From: Anaeromyces robustus
Lineage: Eukaryota > Neocallimastigomycota > Neocallimastigomycetes > Neocallimastigales > Neocallimastigaceae
Reading direction: 5' to 3'
DNA length: 57,500 nucleotides
NCBI GenBank assembly: GCA_002104895.1
Contig: MCFG01000054.1
Coordinates: forward strand, 155,001 to 212,500
The first letter of the stretch is position 1. Every line of letters starts with the position of its first letter. Shown here one piece after another: positions 39,437 to 55,746 of the stretch. Made by a program: the position numbers and the translations under genes. The notes below the pieces were generated by a model. That model had not been told where the DNA came from and ran no database searches. It worked only from the letters and a program-made list of their open reading frames with translations.

Positions 39437-42409
39437 ATGAATGACACACTATCGAATACCAATAACTATAATAAATACATGGATAGAGATGATATGAGTG
39501 ATTTTTCTAATAGTGATAGCGAGTATTCAAGACATCGCAAACCACATAATAGAGCAAGAAGTAGAAGTCGAAGTCGCCCACATAGTCATAATAGATCAAG
39601 AAATTATAGATCACCTCACAGTAGAAATAGAAGTAGAACAGGAAGATCATATCGTTCATCATCAAACGATTCAAATGGTAGATATAGTGATGATAGTGTA
39701 CCGAGTGTACCAGAAATACCTAATGATATATATGATAAATTAGGAAGAGATGATAGTAGAAAAGGTTCCTATATAAAAAGAGATAGAGATCGAGATAGAG
39801 ACAGAGATAGAGAAAGAGATCGAGAAAGAGATAGGAGAGATAGAGAAAGAAGGGAAAGAGACAGAGATAGAGACAGAGATAGAGAAAGAGATCGTGAAAG
39901 AGATCGTGAAAGAGATAGAGAAAGAGATAGAGAGAGAGATAGAGAAAGGGATAGAGAAAGAGATCGTGAAAGAGATCGTGAAAGAGATAGAGACAGAGTA
40001 AGAGAAAAAGATAGAGATAGGGAAAGAGAAAGAGAAAGAGATAGAGATAGAGATAGAGATAGAGATTGGGATAAAGATAAAGATTATCCTCCATCAAGAA
40101 AGAGATATAGTCCAAGTCGTGATGACCCACCAAGAAGAAGAAGTCCTGATAGATATAGAAGTCCGGAAAGAAGCAGTAGTGACAGTCAGTATAATAGTAG
40201 TGATCGAAATTCAAGGCCATATAGAAATGGTAGTACTTCAGATACTTTTTACTCTGAAGATACTGATTATACTAATTATCGTAATTATCAGAAATATTAA
40301 TATATAAATTTTTATTTTATTTAAAAATTAATATTAATTATAAAAATATATATAAAAAAAAAATTTTTTTTATTATTATTAATATGTTTTAATTTTTACT
40401 TTTTATTATTATATATTTATTTTTATATTATTATGAATTAATATACTTTATAAAATATTTTCTTGTTGAATTATACTTTTGTATATCATATTACTTATGT
40501 ATATAATATTTTTAATAATATATATTATACATATTATATTTATATTATATTATATTATATTATATTATATTATATTATATTATATTATATTATTATTATA
40601 TTATATATTATATTATATTATTATTATTATTATTATATATTTTTAAATAATTAAGCATCGAAATTTTATGAAGATACATTTCATGGATTGAACGATGAAA
40701 CATTAGATATAAGTAGATATAAAACAACAGGTAAAAATGATGATCCAAATGCATTACCACCACGAATTGTAACAGAGAAAAAGAAAAAATTAGATAAAAA
40801 TGATTCATTTATATCTTTTCCAACATTAAATTCAACTAAATCAGATTTATCATCATATATGAATAGTCGTTATGATGATAAATCGTATGCTGGTTCATCT
40901 TCATATAATAATAAGAATCCATTATTAGATTTTAATCGGTCATTACCAAGATCACCTAACCATCATGGAAGTTATGATTATGGATCTCTAAATAGATCTG
41001 AGTATAGTTCAGGAACATTACATTCTCAAACATCAAGTAATGAATCATATATTAGAGTAAGTCGTAGTCAATCCAATTTAAGGAAACCAATATTTGATTT
41101 TACTAATGATCCATTTGATACCATAAGAAAAGAAAATGATTTTGGTTCACCGAAACCTTCACCTTCAAATTTATTTAGCAAACCAAGTAATTATGGTTAC
41201 CCATCACCAAAACCTGCCTCTAGTTCACCACAATTACCACCTCAAATGCCATCTCAATTTTATAAAAATTCACCTGTATTAAATAGACCCCCAATAAAGG
41301 GACCACCAAACACACCTCCACCTGCACCTCCTCCAAGCTATTTACCTCCTCAACCACCAACGCCAAAATTTAGAAAAAGTAAAAGTAATAGTAGCCTAAA
41401 TAGTGGCCCAAATTCACCTTTTCTATCTTCAAAGTATAATCCTCCTCCACTACCTACTCAACCTCCAATGCCATCCTCAAAATTTGGTCATAATAGAAGT
41501 CAAAGTTGTAATAGTAATGGATCATATTGTCAATCGCCGGTATCATCATTGAGAAGTATCAATTCACCTATATTAAAAGGTATGCCATTACGTAAAAAAA
41601 GTAATGCTAGTTTAAATATGGAAAAGAAACCAAATAATGATTATACCGTACCTATAAATGATATCAAAGATTTAGAATGGCTAATGGATGATTTAATGAT
41701 AAATATGGAAGGTTTTGGTAATAATCCTACACAAGATTCATCAACGCAACTTCCCTTTAGTGGTAGTGGTGGTGGTGCTCTCGTACAATTCGATCCCCAA
41801 ACTTATTACTGTAAAAAATGTTCCAAAACATTAAATGCACATTCTATTACATCAGATAAATTATGTACCAATTGTTATCAACCAATACAAGCTATTTGTG
41901 CAGCATGTTTAAAACCTATTGAAGGAAAAGAAATACCTAAAGGTACAAATATATTTTGTATTAAAGATTATGTTAGTTTATTTGTACCAAAATGTAAAAA
42001 ATGTGGATTACCTATTAAAGGTGAAACCGTATCAGCTTTAGGTGGTAAATATCATAAAGGTTGTTTTACATGTGTATCATGTGATAAAAAGTTTACAGGT
42101 AAATCTTTCTACGTTTTTGATGGTCAACCTGTATGTAGATACCATTTCCATAAAATGAATAATACTATATGCAAAACATGTAATGAACCAATTGAAGGTC
42201 AATGTATTGATGTAGTAGAAGGACGTTATCATCCAGACTGTTTCAAATGTTGTGAATGTCATGAATTATTAAATACCATATATTATAGTTATCAAGGTAA
42301 TATATATTGTGAAAAAGATACCATGAGAATGCATAAAGAGAAATTAAGAAATACCAAAAAGAGAACCACAATTAAAAGTTATATTGACAAACCTAAATTT
42401 TATAATTAA
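39437..42409 (+). CDS. Arg/Asp-repeat plus LIM-domain protein, two exons
   Basis: Exons 39437-40280 and 40656-42409 (donor GTAATT, acceptor TTAAG, phase 1), 865 aa. The second part has an in-frame stop just before 40656 and no ATG near its start, so it must be spliced to something upstream. Exon 1 fits in phase. Residues 1-110 are Ser/Arg-rich with RS dipeptides. Residues ~115-215 are RDRERD-type repeats, then a Ser/Pro/Arg stretch. Exon 2 is Ser/Pro-rich with proline runs (PPAPPPSYLPPQPPTP, SH3- or WW-type ligand). Cysteine modules fill residues ~666-840: CKKC...CTNC, CAAC...CIKD, then two full LIM domains (CKKC...HKGC..CVSC...CRYH; CKTC...HPDC..CCEC...CEKD). LIM proteins of this kind (paxillin, zyxin, Pxl1) scaffold actin structures and Rho signalling. 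The RS/RD N-terminus is unusual for them. Confidence 0.65.
39770..40085 (+). repeat. Arg-Asp/Arg-Glu coding repeat
   Basis: AGA-GAT / AGA-GAA hexamer minisatellite, with a 12-bp GAAAGAGATCGT subunit amplified near 39890-39990. Encodes RDRERD repeats. Confidence 0.95.
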
Positions 42410-42719
42410 AGATTTTTCTAATTTAATTAAGTAAATATATTAATTATTTATAATAAATAAAATTATTAATTATAGATAACATATAACAATTAATAATATA
42501 AAAAAAAATACATAAACAAACAAACATACAAACAATTTGACTTTTACAATTATAATATTATATATATTAAATATATATAATATATATAATATTATATAAA
42601 TATATATATATAAAAGATAAAAAATTGTAAAAAAAAAAAAAAATTTACAATATATATAAAAAAATTTTTTTATTAAGTTATTGAAAAAAAACTAATTGTT
42701 TTTTTTTTTTTTATTATTT

Positions 42720-42754
<35 letters not shown>

Positions 42755-43754
42755 ATTAATAATTAATAATATAGAAGTTTTATATATATATATTTAAAAA
42801 ATGATATAAATTAATAATAAAATATAATTAATAAATTATAAATTCTAGTTTCATACAATATATGAATGAATAGATATAATAGAAAAATAAAATTTAGTTA
42901 TTTTTATATATATATCATTACTTTATTTTATATATAAATAATAATATAAAGAATGTATAGTTTTTAATTATCTATTTATTTTAATTTATAATAAAATAAA
43001 ATAAAAAAAAAAAAAAATCCATAATAACAAACAATAAACTTTAATAAAAAAAATATTTAAATATTAAAAAAAAAAAAAAAAAAAAAAAAAGAGTATAATA
43101 ATAATGTATATTTTGTTTTATTTTATTTTTATATAAATATATATTATATATAAATAGTTTAATTTAATATTAACAAATGATGATAAATAATTAATAATTC
43201 ATATTATTATAAATGAATAAACAAAATAAATGAAAGGAAACATTTTTTTTTTTTAATATTTTGTTGTAAAATATTCATTTTAATATAAATGATTATATAT
43301 TCATTTATATTAAAATTTTATATTCAACGAAGTTTCTATTAAAATGTATATAAATATATATATATATTTTATATTAATATAATTAATATTGGTGTCATTA
43401 AATGTATTTATTTAATCTTTATTCATTTTTTATTAAAAAAAAAAAAAAAATATAGTAAAATAAAGTTTTGATAAAACTTTATTTTAAAAAAAAATATTAA
43501 ATTTAAATTATATACTAATATATTACTAATATATATATATCTTTTAAAATATTTTAAACTTTTAAATATTTCATGCAATTATAATTCTGTATTATATTTA
43601 TTTATTTTATTTATATACGTATTTTTTTTTTTATTATATATCATGGTAAATTTGTAAATTATATATATATATATATCAATAAATGTATTTTAAAATTAAT
43701 AAATTTTTACAATATGAATTATAATTAAATTATAATATTAAAAAATATTCAATA
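42410..43754. other. AT-rich DNA between LIM gene and ankyrin cluster
   Basis: A-tracts plus two clear palindromes: 15-bp arms at 43278-43292 and 43301-43315, and 13-bp arms at 43457-43485 (listed separately). No gene seen. Confidence 0.6.
43457..43485. promoter_or_regulatory. Palindrome upstream of ankyrin paralogue 1
   Basis: AAAATAAAGTTTT, GAT, AAAACTTTATTTT: 13-bp perfect arms around a 3-bp centre, 270 bp before the ATG. A one-change version stands at 55503-55530 before paralogue 4, and AAAATAAAGTTT half-sites stand before paralogues 2 (reverse, ~48190) and 3 (~52351). A shared control element is plausible. Confidence 0.45.
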
Positions 43755-46700
43755 ATGGGTCTTTTTAATAATAACAATGATGATTTACTAATATTAGCAA
43801 TTAATAAAAAAGATACTCAAAGAGTAAAATACTTATTAGAATTATCCATTATTAAAGATTCTTCTATATCATTTGATAAGCAAAATGAAGCTGGAATTAC
43901 ACCACTTATTTATGCTATGAATGTTAATAATATAGAAATCTTTAAATTAGTTTTTCAATTAGCTAATAATCATAAGAAAAAAATTTTAAATATTAATGGT
44001 AAAAATCATCGTGGGGATTATCCTCTTTTATTTGCCACTAGTGTTAATAATTTAGAACTTCTTAAGATGGTTATTCATTATGCTAATAAAAAAAATATAA
44101 TATTAAATCTAAATGATAAAAATAAAAATGATGAATATCCATTCTTACTTGCTACTCGGCATAATAATTTAGATATAGTAAAATTAATTATTGATTATGC
44201 TAATAAAAATAATATAATTTTAAAAATTAATGATAAAAATAAAAAAGGAGATTATCCATTTTTATATTCTGCAAAAAATAATCATAGAGGAATATTTAGA
44301 CGTATTTTAGAATATGCTGAAAAAAATCATATTCGTTTAAGTATTTCTTATAGGAATAAAAAAAATGATAATATGATTACTTATGCGATTAAAAATAATA
44401 ATATTGAAATGGTAAGTTCAATTCTTGAATATGCTCTAGAAAATAATATTGATATTATGACTAATATGGTTCAAGATAATATTGTTTTTATTTTGGCTAT
44501 TAAAAGTAATAATCCAGAAATTGTTGATTTAATTACTGATTTTGCTATTAAAAATAATTATCCTTTAAATAGTAAAGAATGTAATACCACTGATAATCCA
44601 ATATTATTAGCCATTGATTTAAATAATACTAGTATAATTAATTCTATTTTTCAATATGCTATAAAAAATAAAGAAAATTTTAATTGTCATCCTCTTTTAT
44701 GGGCTGTTAGTAAAAATAAAGATATTGAAATAATAAATTTAATTTTAGGATATATTGATAAAAATGATACCACTAATTGTATTGATGGTCAAAATGATGA
44801 TGGTGATTATCCTTTCTTAAAGGCAGTTGAAAATAATAGTATTCCTACAGTTATGTTTTTTATTTTATGTGCTCAAAAAAATAATATTATTTTAAATATT
44901 AATAAAAAAAATAAAAAGGGTAATTCTCCACTTTTACAAGCTATTAATAATAATAATACTGAAATAATAGAAATGATTATGGACTATGCCATACAAAATA
45001 ATATTATGATGACAATTAATGAAAATGAAATTAATAATAACACATCATCTACTCGTGATGAAATATTAAAATTATTAGATGATTATGAAAAATCAAATAA
45101 AATTACTATAAATCATTATAATGATAATGATAATAATGATATTAATGATATTAATGATATTAATGATATTAATGATAATAATGATATTAATGATAATAAT
45201 AATAATAATAATAATAATGAAAATGATAGTAATAATAATGATATTATTGATAATAATAATAATATCATTGATAATAATAATAATATCATTGATAATAATA
45301 ATAATAATAATGATATTAATGAAGATGATGATAATGATGATGATAGTGATAATAATGATAATAATGATAATAATAATAATGATGATGATGATGATAATAA
45401 TGATGATGATGATAATAATGATGATGATGATAATAATAATGATGATGATAATAATAATAATAATGATGATGATAATAATAAAATAATGGATAAGGGTAAG
45501 GATGTTTTATCATCTACAAGAAATGAAATTAATCAATTAAATAGTATTAATGATAATTATCAGAAATCTCTTTCAGAAAATGAACTTGAAATAACAAAAA
45601 AACTAGAAGAAAATAGTAATTCTTCATTAAATATTAATCATAAAAAAGGAAAAGAAAAAAGAAAAAATAAAGACATATATACTATTAGTTCTCAATCTTC
45701 AACAACAGAACTTTATAATAGTAATAATGATAATAAAATAATGGATAAAGGTAAGGATGTTTTATCATCCTCAAGATATCAGAAATCTCTTTCAGAAAAT
45801 GAACTTGAAATAACAAAAGGACTAAAAGAAAATAGTAATTCTTCATTAAATATTAATCATAAAAAAGGAAAAGAAAAAAGAAAAAATAAAGATATAGATA
45901 CTATTAGTTCTCAATCTTCAACAACAGAACTTTATAATAGTAATAATGATAATAAAATAATGGATAAAGGTAAGAATGTTTTATCATCCTCAAGAAATGA
46001 AATTAATCAAATAAATAGTATTAATTATCAGAAATCTCTTTCAGTAAATGAACTTGAAATAGCAAAAGAACTAGAAGAAAATGGTAATTCTTCATTAAAT
46101 AATAATCATAAAAAAGGAAAAGAAATAAGAAAAAATGAAGAAATAGAAATAGATAATATTAGTTCTAAATCTTCAACAACAAAACTTTATAATAGTAATA
46201 ATGATAATAATGATAATGATAATAATAATATTAATAATTATAATGATCATAATCATAATAATAAAGGGCAATCTAATCTTGCAATAGTTCTTTATGATTT
46301 TAATAGTTCTGATTCAAATGAATTAAACATTACTAAAAATGAATACGTTATAGTGACGAATTGGCATGTTAAAGATGGATGGGTTTTTGGTTATAAATGG
46401 AATAATCCAGAATGTCAAGGAATCTTTCCACTTCCTTTAATTAGTAAATGTAACAATGGTAATTATTAATTTAAAAATATAATATTATTATATATAATAT
46501 ATTGTAAATAGTTGGCATTAATAATATATTTGAAAACAAATAAAATATATATTCATATTTTAGATAATATATTTTTTTGTTTTTATATTTATTTTTATCT
46601 ATTAAATTTTAAAAATACTAAAATTTTTTATTTTCTTTTTTCTTATATTATATTATATTTGTATATTTATATTTTTATACATATTATATTTTATATGAAT

Positions 46701-47465
46701 ATATATATATATATAGTAGAAATTGAAAAGGGGGATTTTGCAATAGCATTATATGATTTTAAAGGAAATGGATCAAATGAATTAGATATTAAAAAAAATG
46801 ATCCATTAAGAATATTAGATTGGGATTTTAAAGAAGGTTGGATTTATGGTTATATAAGTGGTAAAAATCAACGCAAAGGAATTATACCAAAACCTTTAGT
46901 TAAAAAAATTGAAAATGGTAATGGTAATTAAATTAATAATAATAAATTATATTTATAATAAAAATATATAATGTATAATATATATAATATAAATGATAAT
47001 TTATTTAATTAATAATTTATTTATTTATTTAAAAAAATAGAAAACTCAAATAATAATTGTAATGAAAATGTTGAAGATCTACCTCCACCACCAAGTTATG
47101 ATGAAACAATGAGAGAACCTAATAATAATATATCAACTACATCAGTTTCTTATATTTATGGAATAAATACACCACCATTACAATCAGCGCAATCAAAATC
47201 AAGCCTAACAAATTCACAATATTTGTATAATTATTCAACACCATCAACACCTACACTAATACCAGAACAGGCACCATCATTACCATCACCATCGAATCCT
47301 ATAAATCCACAATATTCTTATAATGATTTAATACCATCAGCACCACCATCAGCGTCAATACAATCATCATATTCATTAAATAAACAATATTCATATCATA
47401 ACTCTCATGAACATATATATCCTCCATTATCTGAAAAATCATCATCTTTACACGAACAATCATAA
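43755..47465 (+). CDS. Ankyrin-SH3-SH3 protein, paralogue 1, three exons
   Basis: Exons 43755-46458, 46717-46923 and 47041-47465, in phase, 1111 aa. A second donor at 46918 would drop two residues. Residues 1-~450 hold eleven ~39-residue ankyrin-like repeats (YPLLFATSVNNLELLKMVI type; the usual TPLH histidine is replaced by Leu or other residues). Residues ~457-575 are Asn/Asp runs. Residues ~576-815 are a three-fold repeat with KKGKEKRKNKD and SSQSSTTELYNS. SH3 domain 1 is at ~837-900 (AIVLYDFNSSDSNELNI, DGWVFGYK, GIFPLPLI) and SH3 domain 2 at ~908-965 (AIALYDFKGNGSNELDI, EGWIYGYI, GIIPKPLV). The tail carries PPPPSY at ~984-989 (PPxY, WW-domain ligand) and Ser/Pro/Tyr-rich sequence. No signal peptide or membrane segment. 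An intracellular scaffold is the likely role; partners are unknown. Confidence 0.85.
45115..45480 (+). repeat. Asn/Asp/Ile codon repeats in paralogue 1
   Basis: Runs of AAT, GAT and ATT codons between the ankyrin and SH3 parts. They include ATTAATGAT units and a duplicated ATCATTGATAATAATAATAA block. Confidence 0.95.
45480..46205 (+). repeat. Three 219-255-bp coding repeats in paralogue 1
   Basis: Units at 45480-45734, 45735-45953 and about 45954-46205 are near-identical at DNA level. The middle one lacks 36 bp. Each codes MDKGK(D/N)VLSS, SENELEITK-like and KKGKE(K/I)RKN segments. In-frame tandem duplication. Confidence 0.9.
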
Positions 47466-48424
47466 TATATATTATGAAGTAAATAAATAAAAATATTTAA
47501 GAATTAATAGTATATGTATTTATATACTATAGAAAATAGATATTAATGTAGTGTACAACATTCATTAAATAAATTTTATTATGTAGAAAATAAATAAACT
47601 TAAATTTTATATTTAAAAAAAAAAAAATTTTTTTTATTCATTTTTTCATATTATCATATTTACTATTATGCATTCATTATTATAAATAATAATAATAATA
47701 ATGACATTATAATTACTATAATAAATAAAATTATGTTCAATAAAAATAATTGATATTTAAATATTTTATATAAAATAACTTTAATTGTATGTATATATTG
47801 TATATATTATATCATTTTTAATATTTAATATATTTTGCCTTTTTTTTTTTTAATTTAAAAAGTATTTTATTATAATTTTAAAGAAAAAAATAAAATTTTG
47901 ATCATCTTTTTAATTAAAAAAAAAATTTTTTTAAATATATGAAAAATATATATTATTTATTATCATTATTACACAAATATTACACAAAAAGTTTATCAAA
48001 TCCCACAATTTTTTTATAATCATCAGTATTAATACAAATATCAAACCTATTAAATCAGTAGTATATATATTAAAACTATCATGAACATATATGTCTTCCA
48101 TTATCTGAATAATTATAATCACTTCATTATTTTTATATATAATAATTTTAAATATATATATATAATATTTTATATATTATTAAAAATTTAAACTTTATTT
48201 TATTATTATATAATAATATAATGTATTAAATATTTATAAATATATAAATTATAAAAGATATATGAATTATTAAATTACCCAATGATACTTCAAATTTTAA
48301 GTATTAAAAAAAAAGCGTTTTTGTATAACTACTAAATGATATTAGAAAATAAATTACAATTAAGGAGAAAAATAAATTTTCATTTTAAAATGATTTTTTT
48401 TTTCATTTTAATATATTATTTATG

Positions 48425-48460
<36 letters not shown>

Positions 48461-48589
48461 AAATGGTTGGTGAAAATTTAAATAATAAATATTAAGAGTT
48501 TTTTTTTTTTAATTTATTATTTTATATAATCTATTATTAATAATTAAAATATTCAACTTTTTTAGTAAAATTTTTTATATATTTAAAAG
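47466..48589. other. Spacer between paralogues 1 and 2, with a coding relic
   Basis: AT-rich. About 47995-48112 is a decayed copy of the proline-rich tail exon (listed separately). The 3' flank shares ACATTATAATTACTAT with the flank of paralogue 2. An A-tract lies at 48428-48459, and CAACTTTTTTAGT lies ~40 bp before the paralogue 2 ATG, as it does before paralogue 3. Confidence 0.65.
47995..48112 (+). pseudogene. Relic of ankyrin-SH3 tail exon
   Basis: Scattered but collinear matches to the end of paralogue 1 exon 3: CCACAAT, TATAAT, ATCAGT, CAATACAA-like, then TCATGAACATATAT and TTCCATTATCTGAA. It no longer has an open frame. It implies that another copy, or a larger duplication, once occupied the gap between paralogues 1 and 2. 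Confidence 0.6.
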
Positions 48590-51985
<3,396 letters not shown>

Positions 51986-52664
51986 CCTTCATTATCTAAA
52001 AATAAATAATCATAATATATACATAAATTAATTACGTAATTCATGTATATATTATAAAATAAATAAATAATGATGTAGTATATAATAAACTATTAGATAA
52101 TCAACAAATTAACTTCATTTAAAAAAAAAATGTCTATCTATATATATTACTATAAAAATACACTTATTTACTATTTACATTATCATTCATTATTAAAAGT
52201 TATGAATTTTTTGTATATTAAATAATAATAATGATATTATAATTACTATCATAAATAATTAAATTTCAATTTTTATATATAAAATTAATAATATTATATA
52301 AAATTTGATATTATATTTTCATTATTTTAAATATAAAATTATATATAATAAAATAAAGTTTATTTATAAAATATGACTATTAAATTAAAATATTCAATGA
52401 TATTCCACAAAATTTTAAATATTAAAAAAAAGTGTTTTTTTATAATATTAGATAATAAATTACAATTAAGGGAAAAAAAATTTTGGTATATATCAATTTT
52501 AAAAATTTTTTTTAAACTTTAATTTATGATTTATGATAAAAAAAAAAAAGTTGGTTAAAATATAAATAATAAATATTAAAAAAACTATTTTAAATTTCAT
52601 CTATTATTAATGAATTAAAATAATTCAACTTTTTTAGTCAAATATTTTTTTAAATATTTAAAAG
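51986..52664. other. Spacer between paralogues 2 and 3
   Basis: Holds the decayed end of the tail exon just after the new stop (CCTTCATTATCT) and an upstream block shared with paralogue 2 (AATAAATTACAATTAAGG; CAACTTTTTTAGT near the ATG). The AAAATAAAGTTT half-site is near 52351. Confidence 0.6.
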
Positions 52665-54515
52665 ATGGGACTATTCAGTAATAATAATAATATTGATAAA
52701 TTATTTTTAGAAGCTGTTAGTAAGAGTGATTCTGAAAGAGTTATATCAATAATTAAATCAGCTATTACTAATAATATTTCAATACCAATTGAAAAAAGAA
52801 CTGAAACCGGAATAACACCGCTTATATATGCTATAAATGCAAATAATTTAGAAATTTTTAAATTAATTTTTCAATATGCTAATGACCATAAAAAAAAAGT
52901 TTTAGGACTTAATTTAAAAAATCATTGTGGTGATTATCCTCTTTTATATGCTACAAGTATTAATAATTTGGAAATTTTTAATATGGTTATTAATTATGCT
53001 AATAATAGAAATATTATATTAAATCTCAATGATAAAAATAATAATGGAGAATACCCTCTTCTCTATGCTGCAAGAAATGATAATTTTGAAATGGTAAATT
53101 CAATTATTAATTATGCAAATGAAAAGAATATTATATTAACGATTGATGAAAAAGGTAGAAATGGTGATTTTCCATTTTTATATACGGCAAAATATAATAA
53201 TATAAAAATGTTTAAGTGTATTCTTAAATATGTTTATCAAAATAATATTCGTATAAATATTTCAAATAATAGTAAAAATAATAGTAATATGATCATTTGT
53301 GCTATTAAAAATAATAACACTGAAATGGTCAAATCAATTTTTGATTATGCTTTTCAATATAATATTGATGCCATGGCTAATAATATTCAAGATAATTATC
53401 TTTTTATTTTAGCAATTAAAAGTAATAATCCAAAAATTGTTAAATTAGTAATTAATTTTGCTATTAAATTTAAATTTCCTTTAAATAAAAATATATGTAA
53501 TACTATTAATAATCCAATATTACTTGCCATTGAACATAATAATATCAAAATAATTAATTCTATCTTACAATATACAATAAGAAATAATGAAAATTTTAAT
53601 TGTCATCCTCTTTTATGGGCTGTCAGTAATAATAAAGATATTAATATAATCAAAACAATTCTTAACTATCTTAATAAATATGATAAATCTAATGGTATTG
53701 ATGGTCAGAATGATGATGGTGATTATCCCTTTTTAAAAGCAATTGAAAATAATAATTTTCAAATTGTTAAATATTTTATTAAGTGTGCTCAAAGAAATAA
53801 TATTATTATAAGTATTAATAGAAAAAATAAAAATGGTAATTATCCACTTTTACAAGCTATTAATAATAATAATATTAGAATAGTAAAATTGATTATGAAA
53901 TATTCCATCCAAAATAACATTATGATGAATATTAATGAAAAAAAATTAAATGATGATATTTCACCTAATCGTAATGAAATATTAAAATTATTATATAATT
54001 ACGAAAAAATAAAAAAAATTCATATACATACTAAAAATCCCAGTAATAATAAAAATGAAATTGATAAAAATATACCCTATTCTGAATATGAAAATAGTCA
54101 AATTAATAATTGTAATAATATAAATCAAAAATCTATTACAGAAAATGAATTTAGTAAAACAAAAGAATTAATAGAAAATAAAAGTAATTCAAATACAAAT
54201 ATCAGTAATCGAAAAGATAAAGATAAAGAAAAAGAAAAAGAAAAAGAAAAAGAAAATGAAATAGAAATCAAAATAGAAATGGAAGATGAAAATATTAATT
54301 TTCAAGATATACCAAGTGCATCTCAAGCTTCTTATACTAATAATTTACATGTACCACAACAATTACCTTCAACACAATCAAAATCAAGTCTATCCAGTTC
54401 ACAATTTTCAAATAATTATTCATTAGCATCATCACCTACACTAATTCCAGAACAGGCACCATCAATATCATCACAATCAAATACTTATAATTATTATAAT
54501 TATTCAATACCATAA
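52665..54515 (+). CDS. Ankyrin-like protein, paralogue 3, without SH3 domains
   Basis: Single exon, 616 aa. Residues 1-~430 are the same eleven ~39-residue ankyrin-like repeats, nearly identical to paralogue 2 over the first ~350. A Lys/Glu/Asn linker follows, including KDKDKEKEKEKEKENEIEI (~520-538). The last ~70 residues (QSKSSLSSSQF, TLIPEQAPS) are homologous to the tail exon of paralogues 1 and 2, here fused in frame with no intron. Both SH3 domains and the PPxY motif are gone. After the stop the 3' flank still shows a broken TATATATCCTCTATTATCTG copy of the old tail. This looks like deletion of the SH3 part from a full-length ancestor. Confidence 0.83.
   Translation: MGLFSNNNNIDKLFLEAVSKSDSERVISIIKSAITNNISIPIEKRTETGITPLIYAINANNLEIFKLIFQYANDHKKKVLGLNLKNHCGDYPLLYATSINNLEIFNMVINYANNRNIILNLNDKNNNGEYPLLYAARNDNFEMVNSIINYANEKNIILTIDEKGRNGDFPFLYTAKYNNIKMFKCILKYVYQNNIRINISNNSKNNSNMIICAIKNNNTEMVKSIFDYAFQYNIDAMANNIQDNYLFILAIKSNNPKIVKLVINFAIKFKFPLNKNICNTINNPILLAIEHNNIKIINSILQYTIRNNENFNCHPLLWAVSNNKDINIIKTILNYLNKYDKSNGIDGQNDDGDYPFLKAIENNNFQIVKYFIKCAQRNNIIISINRKNKNGNYPLLQAINNNNIRIVKLIMKYSIQNNIMMNINEKKLNDDISPNRNEILKLLYNYEKIKKIHIHTKNPSNNKNEIDKNIPYSEYENSQINNCNNINQKSITENEFSKTKELIENKSNSNTNISNRKDKDKEKEKEKEKENEIEIKIEMEDENINFQDIPSASQASYTNNLHVPQQLPSTQSKSSLSSSQFSNNYSLASSPTLIPEQAPSISSQSNTYNYYNYSIP

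Positions 54516-55746
<1,231 letters not shown>

Noticed and set aside
39720-40220. Tyr/Leu-rich ORF antisense to the RD-repeat exon
   Set aside because: Shadow of the Arg-Asp/Glu hexamer repeat.
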